Positions 34,464-47,317 are shown, counted from the stretch's first letter. The stretch: 64,000 nt of DNA from Grifola frondosa (GCA_001683735.1 LUGG01000031.1:248001-312000), one strand, 5' to 3'. Notes: generated by a model from the letters alone, not told the origin. A program made the numbers and translations.

Positions 34464-36155
34464 GGTTGCTGTTGAATGACTACGAAAATTCGACAACGCC
34501 CCAGACGCGATTCGAGACAAACCCTCGAGCGTCCGCGACGCTCAAGCGTGCGTTATTGGAACACGGGAAACGCTGCAATGAGAGCTGCTGCAAATTGAAA
34601 ACCAACATGAGCAAGGAATAAGGAAAGGGGAAAGTCCCAGATGGTTGTCCATCCTTTCGTCTTATACGGTCGCCCCTCGCCACAAAACCCAAATTCTACA
34701 AATATAGGAGATCGGCCTACCGGAGCGAGTGACACGATTACATGTTCTTGTCACATCGGTAACACGTTGCGATCTCCTGTCTGCAGGTCAAGTCGCGAAT
34801 TTCCCTCCACCGCCTTCGGCCATTCTGCAACGGAATCACTTTTTCTCAGCGCATCGTAATCAGCAGAGAATACGGATGTTTAGAACATTCCGGATGCATA
34901 AACATGAGGACTGCTCTATCGAACATTTTCAATGAAGAAGTCTTGAAAATGATAGCTTGCCAAAACCTCACAGTTGAGCACTGAGTACGTGGGTTTTATA
35001 GCATGATAACAGCCTTTGGTCATAATGCATAATGGTGAGAGGGTCTTTGGCATCGCCGGAAGGAGCGTCCTCCTAACGGATCACGAAATCTCAACGAATA
35101 GAAGGCTGCCCTAACACTGTAGTGCTGCAGCTTATGGCAGACAGAATGACGGACCACGAGGCGATATGACTATCCGCCTCGTGTTGGTCTTCGAGTCGCC
35201 CACAGCCCGATATAAAGCCTTCCAACTGTGAAATGAAGATCCTCTGCGTCGATTCTGCGACCGTTCTCACTAGTGTGAAAGAGACTTTGGATCGTCGCCG
35301 GACTATCGAAGAAAATTATCTCCGCCACGTAGTGGCCAAAAATAAAGGAACTTCTGGACAAGGTCGAGTTGAACGTGGCTTGGAGCGAAGAAGTCTAGGG
35401 ATATCGACATCGATGTGATGCGTGTTGACATCTGCGTTCGAAACAGTGAATAGCCAGCACACGATCAGACAGCGGATGGCAAGTGTAGAGATCCGAGCCG
35501 TGGTGAGAATAGCGGTCAGAGTTGCAATTCCCCATACCCGCCGTGCTGCTTCGCATCAGCACGACGGAGCATAACTGGCATATTCCTGTAAAGAGGTCCA
35601 GATTCGACTGACTTGGGGCTTGGCACAAAGACAGCGTGGTGATATTGCGTATCGCACCTGATAGAAATTCTAGTAGGAGCTAAAAGAAAGTACGAGAGCT
35701 CAAGATCAGACGTTGATGCATCCGATGGTCTCGGCCACAATAGCAACCCAGTGTAGATTGACAGAAAACCAGTTCGTTCGCGCCAACGCGGCGCGGAACT
35801 TTACTGCACTGCCAGCATTCAAGCAAGCATCGGTAGTAGATAGCTACTAATAGACATGTCCAAGACCAAGGTCCAAAAATTCCGCAATCGTGCATGGAAT
35901 CTCGAGGTGGCGGTAGAGGAGTGGCATAAGCCGCTGTGTCACAGCGCGTGACAGGAAAAGTATCTCAAGTCACGTGAGGGTTTCAGCAAATTCTTGGAAA
36001 GCTCAGAGTTGAGGATCCAAATTCTCGCTTTGTCCACTAGGCCTGCTCCCATCTCGAGTTCCTTCACTCTTCCGCTGCATATACGTGCGGTTGATCTACG
36101 GCAGATTTTTGGCTGAGAGTTGCCGCGGAGGACTCCAGCAGTAAATCTACAGATC
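34464..36155. other. Long intergenic stretch
   Basis: Frames up to 95 codons on both strands, none with recognisable motifs. 35230-35420 (plus) and 35395-35750 (minus) overlap and neither looks conserved. Confidence 0.4.
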
Positions 36156-38226
36156 ATGCCTGACGCGTTCTTTGCTACCTCAAAAAACCGTAAGCGCAAG
36201 CGGGCGGCGACCATAGAGCGTGGACCATCATCATCCAAGAAGGCTGCACGCAAAATGGGAATACGAGAACAAAGGGGAAGAACACTGGTTCTGCACCCAC
36301 TTCGAAGAGACGCAATGCAGGAGATGAAGAGCTCTCCGACCAGACCCAGGACGAGGATGACCGCGAAGGTATTGATGAGATGGACCTACGCGCTCCAGAT
36401 GTAGACCCGAATGCGTACGAGAGCGGGGAGGAGAATGATGATGAGACGCCAGCTGAGAAGCGTCTGAGGCTGGCGAAGTTGTACCTCGAAAACGTGAAGC
36501 AGGGTCTGGCGTTAGGTGCGTACGGTAAATGCGAATATTTCCTGTACCTGACCACGTATCACAGCGGATGGAGAGTTTGACGCGGCCGAGATCGACAGAG
36601 AGCTAATATCCGCACGGCTGAAACAAGATGTTATGGAGCACACTGGAAAAATTCATTTGTTCGTGGCAGACGATGTGCATTGCTCTCCATTATTTTTATT
36701 ACGCTTATGACTCACGCATGCGCTCACAGTATGATCTGTCGCAACCACCAACATTTCGCACACGTGGGCATCGATTCTCAGTGACTGCTGCAGCCGCCTC
36801 TCCCGACGCACGCTGGCTGTTCACATCTGGCAAAGAAGGCTCCATCATCAAGTGGGACCTGCATACCGGCCGTAAGGCGCATGCATTTCCTAAATGCCGC
36901 CTTGACAAGGGAAAGGGACGCGAGAGTGAAGAGGTGAAAGGTCACAGCGACGAGATCTGGACGCTAGCGGTTAGCGCAGACGGCAAGTACCTTGCAAGTG
37001 GGGGCAAGGATCGACGTGTGGGTGTTTGGGATGTGGAGAAGAACGAGTGGGTAAAAGGCTTTGGCGGGCATCGTGATCACATCTCCGTGAGTGCTCTTGC
37101 TATGCGGACTGTCGTTCGTAACTAATTCGATAACACCAGGCACTTGCATTCCGAAAAATACCCCCAACTGCATCGACTTCCACGCAATTATACTCCGGGT
37201 CATTTGACCGCACGTTAAAACTGTTCGATCTCACGTCCATGGGTTATGTGGAGACGTTGTTCGGACACCAGGCGCCTGTGCTTTCCCTCGATGCATTACG
37301 CGGAGAGACTGCTGTCAGTGCTGGAGGACGAGACAAAACTGTGCGATATTGGAAAGTTCCTGAAGAGACTCAATTGGTGTTCCGAGGAGGTGGAGGTAGT
37401 AAGTGGTATGATGACTTGGACGGGATTGAGGTTGATCCGCCAGAGGATGAAATGGCGGATACAGCGAGAAGGTTTAAGAAAGGATCAGGAAAGACAGACT
37501 CGAAGACGGAACGGTTTGTCGAGGGCAGCATCGATTGTGTGGCAATGCTCGACGAGAACACCTTCGTTAGCGGGGGAGATAGCGGGTAAGTTTTTTCGTT
37601 GCTGCAACAAACTTTTGTGAGTCATATCACATTGTAACATGGCGTCTTTTATGTCACAGTTCTATCAGTCTGTGGATGACGCAAAAGAAGAAACCAGTCT
37701 ATACGCAGGCTGTCGCACATGGCTTGGATGTATCTCAGGTGGATACTGCGGACGTGGCAGTTGTCCGAAAACCTCGGTGGATAACAGCGCTTGGCTGTCT
37801 GCGATACTCAGACTTGTTTGCTTCAGGTGTGTGAGATATTGCCCTTATTTCGAAGTCGTTTCTAACTTTCCGTTAGGGTCATGGGATGATGAAATCCGCT
37901 TATGGAAGCTTGATTCCAAACTCAAGTCATTTTCGCTCATCGGCACTGTGTCTGCTCCTGGTGTGGTGAATTCATTACAATTCATCACGCCCTCGAAGCA
38001 TTTCTTCGATGAGGCGCAATGGGCGTCTGGGCCGATGTCGGGTACAGATATCCCAAATGGCACAGGGACAGCAAAAGGCAGCTCTCGCACTAAAGCAAGC
38101 GCAGTGCTGATGGTTGCTGGAGTAGGGCAGGAGATACGATTTGGCCGATGGGTCCATAAAAAGGAAGGGGGGATCTTGAATGGGGCACTCCTTGTGGCGC
38201 TTCATCCCCGGACGTTGAGCTCGTAG
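36156..38226 (+). CDS. RRP9: RRP9 / U3-55K, WD40 protein of U3 snoRNP
   Basis: Nucleolar protein that binds box C/D of U3 snoRNA for 18S rRNA processing. It starts MPDAFFATSKNRKRKRAAT with basic nuclear signals, then an acidic stretch (DEDDREGIDEMD). WD40 blades follow: GHRFSVTAAAASPDARWLFT, KEGSIIKWDL, GHSDEIWTLAVSADGKYLAS, DRRVGVWDV, GHRDHISALAF, SFDRTLKLFDL, GHQAPVLSLDAL, DKTVRYWKV, then SISLWMTQKKKPVYTQAVAH and GSWDDEIRLWKL, ending GALLVALHPRTLSS. Six exons are visible. One A is missing in the AAAA run near 36255 (RKNGNTRTKGKNTGS expected). Confidence 0.92.
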
Positions 38227-38661
38227 ATTCTTAATCCACGTCGCCAGTAACATCGTCTAATACTCCTAGATGCTTTCGCATTATCTCAGGCTATGTATTT
38301 ACTTGCATCCAACCTCATCGCGATGGATTTATGATATTTGAAGGACTTCGTGACAACGTATGCAAACTTCAGGCGTTTCCGACGACAAAGAGAGTTGAAG
38401 ATATACTTAGGACATGAAACATTCCTTTGACGGTAGGCAAAATACACTGCCATGAAGCAAGGCTTGCGCACATACGAGACAGCCGCAGTGCTACAGGCGA
38501 AATAACAAATTACAATTGATGAAAGAATGATACGCGCACCTTGCAGACATACATTCGAAAGAGACCCTTGGGCATATACATCACCACACGCCACCATCGA
38601 CAAGAAAAGGAAAGAAAAGACGGACAGGATGTACAGAAGAACGCATCCATATTCAAGCTTC
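38227..38661. other. Spacer between convergent genes
   Basis: No gene seen. Confidence 0.4.
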
Positions 38662-39219
38662 TCAAGCTTCTGCCGTCATCTGCGTAATGTTAGCAGCCAA
38701 CTCCGTCATGAAGTTATACTCTTCATCAGATAAAAGCTCCAAAGACCAACGCTCTGCCGGCGCATAATCATCCAGCCGCATAGGGCGATGAGCAATGGTG
38801 GCAGGCTCCAGGTCACCAGAGCTGGCGGTGCATTTGTAGAGGCACAAATGAGTGCCCAGGGCGCTCACACCATAAAGAACGGGGATTTTGACTTGATCAT
38901 GTAGCATGAAGAAATGATCACGCATCTGATCATCCATCAATCCTCGAGTCCCTTCACCCTGGAAGTAAGCAGCCGGTTTGACCTCGAGGAAGAAGACCGA
39001 ACGCTGAGCATGTTTTATAACGAAGATCGAGGCGAAATCTATGAACCGTCCCTCAGAAGGGGGTCTGTACTGAAGCTAGATAACGAAGTGGTTCGACGCC
39101 GGAAAGAGATGAATTAGGACGGCGTTGTATGGTCCACAGAGCAGATTTTCGTCAGTGACATCCTGGACGCCACCTGGAACAGAGTCGAATGCGCGGACGA
39201 TGTAATCGGGCCGGGGCAT
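38662..39219 (-). CDS. Fungal orphan protein with PD-(D/E)XK-like core, one in-frame stop
   Basis: A single frame of 186 codons starts MPRPDYIVRAFDSVPGGVQD, runs LLCGPYNAVLIHLFPAS, then has one TAG at 39076-39078 where relatives continue toward QYRPPSEGRFIDFASIF. After it come SVFFLEVKPA, DDQMRDHFF, LYGVSALGTHLCLYK and PAERWSLELL, ending NITQMTAEA. The D...(15)...LEVK arrangement resembles the catalytic core of PD-(D/E)XK nucleases; this is inference. Apart from the stop the frame is clean, so either the gene was lost very recently or one base is wrong. Relative at 8384-8925. Confidence 0.6.
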
Positions 39220-39922
39220 CTGAATGTGTGTAAATTAGTGTCTGCACGTTCCTTGGTCGACGTTGGACAGGAGGAAGTTGGTGGGAAAGAACTTGAAAGT
39301 TCCTAGAGAGATTGACTGTGGCCGATTTTTTTTATTTGAATGAAACCGAGCGTACGAGGCATCACAAGTTAGCGAGGGCTGCGGCACGACCATAGCATGA
39401 GCGACGACGGACCTAGTACAAGGTATGCGAGCATGCGGTTGAGGTGAGAGGAGTGCTGATTCCTCCTCGTATGCCCCTGTATACCTATGAGGGAGGGGCC
39501 AACTTAGGAAATGTCTTCAAGACTCCTGCAAGTCCCAGTTGTCAGCGAGACTCATCCCGACTGCAAGTAGGGGGAGTTAAGACAAGCGAGCGGCTTCAAA
39601 TGAGGTCCCAGTATTGGCATCATCGATTAGACTTGCGATTAGCCTTGCTTAAAAAGCCTTCTAAACTCGATTTACTTATGAGCTCGCTGTGGAGGAGGGG
39701 CGTTTCACAAAGTTCGTACTTATGTAAAGTACTTCAAGTTCCAAAGGGGTTGAATACCCGTGAGATTGAATTTTGGGCCACAATGGCCACTGGCACAGTG
39801 CAGATGCGCGAACCTACTCGAACATCCTTGCCTCTACCATCACGACGTTCAGACTACTTGAGACACTCGCTTGATCCACTACCCTAGTAACTCCAGAATC
39901 GGTTTCCTTAACTTAACACAAT
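39220..39922 (+). other. Spacer; unrecognised 147-codon frame at 39444-39887
   Basis: The frame has no motifs I know and a composition unlike nearby genes. Probably chance. Confidence 0.3.
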
Positions 39923-40643
39923 ATGTTTGGCTGCTGTGTTGCCGGTCGTTTGCTACAGACGAACCTTCAGCAAGTTGACGAAAGCCATGCCATCTTCGAG
40001 CTACCCAATGCAAATACAATTAACCACATATGTGTTTTCCTTTTGGGTACAGGTATGAGATTGCCAATTTTGCGAATATGTGGAGCTGACTGGTCTGGTG
40101 ACGCAGTGCCGTTTCCCGAGGGGTACGGGGCAACAGTGCATTTTTACTGGCCAGGAAAGGGCTTTCAGCTTCTAGGAATGTGCGTCAGCAATTCATTCTC
40201 TTCGTCTATTTGGATGCTGCGTGCTGAGTGTTGAGCCTCAAAACATCAGGCTGTCAAACGACAAGCCGTCCGCCATCTTCCGCCTTCGGGGCACCTTTAC
40301 CGCCCAATCCACCGACACGCATGCAGTCTTCAGTGGTGCCGCTACCAGCGACATTACAGCCATCCTCGGCCTTTCCATTGAGCCACTCCCGCGGATCATG
40401 TTAGAAGTCGCCACTCTACCTTCCGCTCTTGCAAGAGGCGGAAATCCCGCCGCCGATGCGACACTCATGGCAGAACGCATCGTCAAACATCTCTTCAATT
40501 ATATCTCGGGCTTCGTGAGTGGCAGTGGGGCGAGTATGACGCCGGAGAGTTTGGTTCCCGTGGGGCTGATCGCAAGATGGTACGAATCGTTCATCACGAA
40601 GGTCAGGAATACGGGAGTGTTCTTCCTGGAGAGGGAAGATTGA
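39923..40643 (+). CDS. Hikeshi/OPI10 family protein
   Basis: Nuclear import carrier for Hsp70 under heat stress in animals; OPI10 in yeast. Three exons: MFGCCVAGRLLQTNLQQVDE and NTINHICVFLLGT, then VPFPEGYGATVHFYWPGKGF and QLLG, then SNDKPSAIFRLRGTF, down to FFLERED. The N-terminal VAGRxxQT...QVDE...F.LP, the PFPEG block and the NEKPSAIF-like start of exon 3 are diagnostic of the family. At about 200 residues the size fits. Clean splice junctions, no lesion seen. Confidence 0.9.
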
Positions 40644-41415
40644 TCGTCATTTACCTCGGACTTGATATAAGTAGGTCTGTTCTTATTCGCATATTTGCGG
40701 GATACTGCAGTCTCGGAATACCGACTGTACCTTGTTTCTGTCTTTTTTATTGCCTTTGGACAATCTCGTCCGTCAAAAGCCAGCAACATTATATTGTGAG
40801 TGTTCTGCCAGTGTGTTCTTGCTCTGAAAATATCACTGCTTGCTTCATGATATGCCTATAGTTCGGGACTGCTGTGCCACATCTCGACCCGAAGCGCTCT
40901 GCATGTCCGATATCATGCTGTCCTTAAAGATATCTCCTGTTATCTGGTTATTGTTATTTCCTAGCTAGCATCATCTCCAATTGATCTGCTAGTGTCGGGT
41001 GTTCCAGATAATATGAGACGAGAGGAACACGCGGTCTATGCTGTTGTGTAAGCTAAGCGCGCGAAATACCAGGCACTCGGAGAGGAACTTCGTTAGGCAA
41101 TAATATCCGCCTGCATTGAACCACAGTGGGAACTAGCGCATAGCTGTTGATACATCGTGACTTTTGACTTTTCCCCCACGGGGCACTTCAAAGGCATGAG
41201 GGACGAAAAATGGTGTGCCACAAGGGTGTGTGAAATCCATTTTTCTCTTCATGTACGGAGGATAATACACACATGTGGTTATGGTCACTGTCATATTGAG
41301 CTTACTGTACAGCATGATTGCTTAAAACATGAAGGGACTTCCGATCATCTCTAATCGTACAGCGCGCGTAGGGATTGCAGATAGTGGACGATCAAAGCGA
41401 GTTCTTCATTCGGCT
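40644..41415. other. Spacer
   Basis: No gene seen; the right end is the 3' flank of the oxidase-trefoil gene. Confidence 0.4.
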
Positions 41416-42044
41416 TCAAACAGTGTAAAAGTTCCACTGAGTTTGCGCAGAGCTGGTGCCCGTGAGCATGACCTGTGTGAGGAGCCATGTGAATGAAATG
41501 GTACAGGAAAACATGGACGAGGCATACGTTACATGGTTTCTCATCGTCAGTTACGGTGAGGAAGAGACCACTGTTGTTTTCCTTGACCCTATGGGAAAAG
41601 GGAGCATGAAAATAAGCATCTCCCGGCGCCACACACGGGAGTAAGACCCACGTATAGGCGTTACCACTTTTCTCGATAGTAAATTTCGCGGAGGTAGTTG
41701 TACCAACGAGCGCCGATCCCTACAGCCTTTGGTGAGTGCACTTTACCATCCAAAAATAGCAAAGTAATACCTGTAAGGCACTACCCGAAAAGCCGGCATA
41801 GAGGTTGCTGGCGTACACCGAGGTGAAAGTGGACAGGCCGCTGTTCTTGTCGAACTTGAGCGTCCACTAACAAGGCGATGAATAGATGCTGTCGATCAAA
41901 AGACACTGCAACGAGACAGACCTTCTGACTGGTTGGAGCATCGGTATCATCGCCATCTTGTACCGTGATATTTGTGCCCGAGGTGCTGCTGGAGATATCC
42001 CAGTATAGGCCACTGTCGTAATTAGCAAGACGATATGTGCCGTC
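41416..42044 (-). other. Beta-trefoil domain of the oxidase fusion
   Basis: Region encoding the fused domain, about 145 residues over five exon pieces. Introns fall directly before [10 protein letters not shown], before [10 protein letters not shown], before VKENNSG and before VMLTGTSS. Such domains generally bind galactose- or GalNAc-type sugars, and some fungal trefoils inhibit proteases instead. The Q-x-W pairs favour the lectin reading. Confidence 0.75.
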
Positions 42045-44776
42045 TTGAATGACAGGGGTCTTATCACCGCCGCTACCGCCTCCGAGCTGTGCGATGATCG
42101 CTTCAGAACTCTTGATAGCATAGCAAATGGAAGTGAGTGTCGGGTTGGCCCCGAAGCCAGTGGGTATAACACCGTTGCCTACAAATACCGTATAGTGAGT
42201 CTTAGCAATCGAGTCGTATGAACATGGGCATACCTCCAACATAAAGGTTGTTGAAATTCCAGATCTTACAATTGGTGTCTGCCACAGTGGTGTTTTGATC
42301 CAACCTGCATGTGAAAGTGAGATTGGCAACAGATCTACACAAACGGCATTCACGCACCCAGCACGAACTGTTCCTGCAAGATGCAGAGCTAATCCCGGGG
42401 TCATAAATTGAGGCTCAGAGCCCGGGAGGTATCCGCCAAGCTCCAACGCTACATCGCACATGCTAGAGATTAGGATCAGCAAATGAAAGATCATAGCAGA
42501 TAGTCATTGCCTCGAGTGACATACTCTTTCATCATCCGATGCGCACGACCTCTGTCGTCACTGCTCATCTGGAAGTGGAACGTAGGCTGTGGCATGTCAT
42601 ATGGATCCTGAATGTCAGACTCGAATTCGATGTAGTTCACCGCACGAGGCTCGACGTAACCGAAGAAACGGAAGTCGACAATGAGGCGCGTATCGATGGT
42701 CTCAGCAACAGCGCCATAGGAGAATGCATCGCGATGGATCTGCATCGCAAAATGTACTAAGTAAGTGAATGTTTTTCGAAGGAAGCTCCAAACCGTCCCG
42801 AGATACCTGGGTGTGCCATGGGTAATCGGCGGACAATGGCGACGTCACTTGGGGTTCAGGGTCTCTGTGGAATGAGATTCGATACCAATAAATAAAAAGC
42901 AGAATGTTTTAAATACTCACCGGAAGGGGATAGGGATAGGATCGTTGGGATAAGTTCTGGCATGCCGATCAACCTTACCGTCCCACCAGGGAAGTTTGTA
43001 CGGATTGGTCGGAACATTTCTGATCAGCTGGTCTTTGAGCATAACTTGACAGAAAGCCATCCTAACAATACGGCATGAGCGGTTCGCGATCATCATCAAC
43101 CACAATCAAACGCACGGCTGTTCCGTCATATATTTTCCCTACATGCGATGAGAAGGTCATTGATAGTGGAACATAAAATACTTACAAGATTTGGGATTTG
43201 AACATAGGAAGGAGTTTTGGGACTGTTGAACCCCGAATTGTACAAGATCTATTTCATGTGTGGCATCACCATCGGTTTATAATGCAGAGCGCGAACAGAT
43301 AATAACACTCGCCTGAGTGTTTTAACGGCACCAGTAGCAATCACATAAACCTTCGCCTTGAAGTACATCGTCGACTCTTGGAAGCTCGATCCGCTTGCAA
43401 CTTTGAGCAGATTTTTCACTTCCGCCAATGCAATCTTGACGCTGCCGGGTTTCGAGCTAGTGTCGACGGCCAGTCGCACGCAAAGGTGATTAGTGAGCAA
43501 GGTGAACAGCTTCTTCTTTTCAGGGTGGACGTAGATATCCTGCAGAATGTTGCTGGCGGAATGCCAATCGACGTAATCCGGGTTGCTCATGCGATGACAG
43601 GCAAGCGGTAAAGGCTTAAAGACCCTGTTCTTTTCAAAGGGCTTGCCCTCGCCTTGAAAGCATCCTGCAGTGTATGAAGTACAATGTTATGCCTCATAGA
43701 TTCGTCGAACTCCGTGCTGGAAGTACCAATCAAGCTTCGAGCTTCAGGGTACAAACGATCCCAAAGTTGTTGGTCTTTTGAGGAATCGTTGTCGAGCTTG
43801 GGGCGTTCGATGGTCGGGTGCAGCTCCGGGGTAGCGCAGGTCCAGTGGGTAGTCATACCACCTACGCAATGAGTGACAGCCTCCGCACCGAGATTGTCGA
43901 ACGGGCTCTGCTTGGGGTTCTTTCCCAGAGAGATAAAGGGCTTGTCCTTACTGCAAGATAATCATAGACTGTCAGAAACTGTATGATGACACAATATAGC
44001 TCACAAAACGGTAGAAAGATCGTCTCCGTGATCTCTGAAATTAGCAGTGGAAATACGTACGTGTTCTGAAAAACGTTCGGATCCAAAGTAGGGATCGCGA
44101 GATTGGAAGTGGGGATTGACACTGTGTTTAAAGCGCCCTGCAGAACAACTCTGGATGTGAACACGCCCTATCTGGCGCAATCAGGCAGATACCGCACCTG
44201 TATAACGCTATGGGTAGTTGCATCAATATATAGCAGCACGTATAACGGGAGACTCACTTGACGAAGCGATCGATGTTCTTCTGGTAAATGATCTCGTTCT
44301 TCTTGTGAGCACCGGGGACTTGGATGTCGCTACAATATATCATCTTTAACAGATGTGCTATTCCGCCGATATTTTGATCCATACTCAACGCCAGCTGAAA
44401 CGAAAGAGTCCCTGAAAATGTGTTTCATCAACAATGCAACATGCGTTGTTAACCAAAATTAGAGACGAACGCCGAACCCATTTCAACCATGAGGACGGTA
44501 AAACCTGCGTCGACTAGCTTCTTGGCATACGTAGCGCCGATGGGCCCTGACATACGCATAAGTAATACTCTTAATAATGACAGGTTTGAAGTGTACCGCT
44601 CCCAGCAATGAACACCTAACGTGCGGGGCAATTAGTATCAGAAAATGCGTAGTTCCTCACCAGTCACATACATCATATGTCTTGTCTTGCGTGGCCAAAC
44701 GGATGGCGGGATCAGCATCAAGTTTAGGCTGCGCGGCCAAATACTCGTTGAAACGACGTGAAATCGAGGGCGGCAT
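41416..44776 (-). CDS. Pyranose 2-oxidase fused to a C-terminal beta-trefoil (ricin-B-like) domain
   Basis: GMC flavoprotein that oxidises aldopyranoses at C2 and makes H2O2. The start [18 protein letters not shown] leads into the FAD-binding [20 protein letters not shown]. Landmarks: [14 protein letters not shown], the covalent-FAD histidine motif [54 protein letters not shown] (catalytic His) and [17 protein letters not shown] (catalytic Asn). Family members normally stop here. Instead the same exon continues [18 protein letters not shown] into [14 protein letters not shown], then SQKW, NLYAGF, YTVKENNSG and a final QTQWNFYTV, three trefoil subrepeats with two Q-x-W motifs. No signal peptide is apparent. 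One T is missing near 43655. N-terminal start is uncertain. Confidence 0.9.
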
Positions 44777-45612
44777 GTCGATGTGCGAGAGGCTGTAGAG
44801 TTGAGATGTGAAAAGGGATCCTACGGATGAGCTCTTGGACACGTACTCGATTTTTAAACCAAGGATGAGATTGAAGTTCTGCGTGTAGTTCCCAGCGATA
44901 TATCCAATGAGAGCTCTTCAGATTATCAGTATCACATCAAGAGGTGCTATTGCCTTGTAGATGAGACCAAGACGAGTCTTCCATTCCAACTATCCGACCC
45001 CTTCCCCGTCTTCTGTCGTTCTAAACAAATTTGTATCGGTGTGCCTACAAAAACGAGGCAATTGAGTCGTCAGGTGGTGTCTGCGCATTTATCTTGAAGT
45101 AGATTTGCTTGTGGTGTCAAGTATGAAAGTGGGTTTACGTATACCTCTCCAAGCACCTTCCATTATTCCGTTCGACATATGGCGCATTTACCAGGCGCTT
45201 ACTCGCTCATCTGACCCAGACAACGTTCCCTTCACTTCTGCAGTTCGGAACCACGTAATTCTTTGACACGATGCTGTGTGCAGAGCAGGTCTGGAGCGCG
45301 AGAGTTAATGTGTCGTTGTGGGTGTAATCATCTTCTATAGCGCCACCAGTACTCAGTACTTAATACTTATCGATCATCACGGTCATAGGTCACATATCCG
45401 ATTAATGCTGTATGCGTCCCGGGATAGATTGTACGTGCGAACAAGCTGTCATTATAGTCATATACTTACTCTACACTGGCGGTACAAAGAACAGGACTTC
45501 AATTTCCCCATTGCACGAGTTCCTACGTCGACATCACAGCACATCATTCGATAATGCATGCAGGACCACTGCGCTATCATGATCTTGGTGCTGGTTTCCA
45601 ATGCTATCACGA
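44777..45612. other. Spacer; possible N-terminal extension of the oxidase
   Basis: Just upstream of the oxidase start, a minus-strand frame reads ALIGYIAGNYTQNFNLILGL and runs in frame into the oxidase exon. It may be a 5' extension or part of a leader. Nothing else recognised up to the gamma-tubulin 3' end. Confidence 0.35.
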
Positions 45613-47317
45613 CTACTCTTCTAAGGACCCGTAAGATATATAATCTAGACTCTCACATGCTTTATACTCTTTCTGCAACTCGTCACAAGTTGCCCTATTC
45701 AGAATCAGTATGATAGCTCGCTCCACTTAAGCTCCACTAACCTCGCATCGTCGAATTCTCCCAAAATGTTCTCAAACTTCTTATATTGCTCCAAGAACGC
45801 ATTCCGCTTGAAAAGCCTGTCAAACTGATCGAGCATCCGTTTGAAAACCTAACTCTTGTATGAGCTCGTTGAACAGAAAGAAGAAAGGACACCTTACCGA
45901 GGTAATACCGGTATGATTCGCCAGCATCACACCGCTGACACGATGGCTCGTCTGGATGTATGGAGATCTACGTGCTAGGGCAATCTGAATCGTCGCAGGG
46001 CCCCAGGGAATGAAAGGAACCAATTGACGCTCTCGAATACGAAGCAGACACCGGTGAATCTATGCCAGAGCCTTGTGAGTCAGTTCAATAGACTACATAA
46101 TACGACTAACCTCATTTGGGTCAACATCACCTTGGATAATGATGTTAGATGTAGACGGAAGTCTTCGTAAGGGGAGCAGATATCATGCGATTTCTAGGTT
46201 GCAACAATCGTCGCGTGACATCCAAGAGCGTAGTTCGTCTGACAGTTTTTGCCTTGGCAAGAGAACTCAGCTGGGGGAGTACGTATATCATGATTGTTAG
46301 CGCGGACGACACACCTCCTCGATTTGGTCATTGGTGAAGGGGGTGTAGGATGTAGTAAGGAAATGGCAGCGGGGGGTCGGAATCAGCGATGCCACCAAAC
46401 TGACGAGGTCGGAATGCAGAGTGCGAGGAAATCTGATTGTTTGTGTGCTAGCTGCGACAACGGTAGCGGCGAGTCGATTTGTTTGATCGAACGAGGGGCT
46501 GAACACGAAGTGTATCAGCTGCAATCCGTGCGAGGGCTGCGTTGTCCAAAACGATCACAGAGTCGGCGTTATCAACGAGCCGTTTGAGCGTGAGCAAGGC
46601 ATTATACGGTTGTACAACAACATCACCCTCTTGGGCGTTAGGAAAGACACTGTACGTTTGTAGCAATTTCCTGGGAAACCTATCATTCAAGCGTTCGAGA
46701 AGAAATGACCCGAGTCCGGATCCCGTTCCCCAAGCGATCGAATGCATAACCATGAATGCCTGTGGAGAGTCATATTTTTCATTGCAGGTAAGAAGTTGTG
46801 TTATAACTACGCACCTCAAGTGAGTCACACCCCTCGGTCTCACGATCTATCATCTCCATTATATCTTCATAAACTTCTTCTCCTGACAGATAGCCTTGAG
46901 TCCAATTGTTACCTGCTCCGCCACCATCCTTTGACATGAATATGTTCTCTGGATTATAAAGCCGTGCATAAGGAGACGACAGAATGTTGTTGATGACCTA
47001 TGTCATGCCTCAGTTTCATCGAATACCACTGCTCAGAGTGAGCTAACGCACCCTTGGTTCCAAGTCCACGAGAATAGCTCTTGGAATGTAGTGCTCATCA
47101 TCCGCTTGGTAAAAAAACGCGCTTTTCCGATCGCCCGCATCCATAGATAAATCTTCCAGGATCCCATCTTTATTAATCCCGTGTTCCATACAGAGACGTT
47201 GCCAAAAGGCCGATCCCACTGCAAATTGAGTCAGTAAGGTCATCAGAAGCTCTTAATCTATTTCATACTCTGATTTCCACATTGTCCCAGCTGTACTGTT
47301 ACAAAGTCTCGAGGCAT
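45613..47317 (-). CDS. TUB4: Gamma-tubulin (with several lesions)
   Basis: Nucleates microtubules at the spindle pole body. Exon 1 is [16 protein letters not shown]; then [146 protein letters not shown] and [10 protein letters not shown]. The tubulin signature is AGGTGSG in the family but AWGTGSG here. One extra C near 46495 and a dinucleotide loss near 46165 (creating TAA) also break the frame. Gamma-tubulin is usually single copy and essential, so either these are errors or this is a decaying second copy. Confidence 0.85.

Noticed and set aside
41351..41632. Separate small gene in the 3' part of the oxidase locus
   Set aside because: Its frame overlaps the trefoil exons ([15 protein letters not shown]), which join in frame to the oxidase by normal splice sites, so it is not a separate gene.
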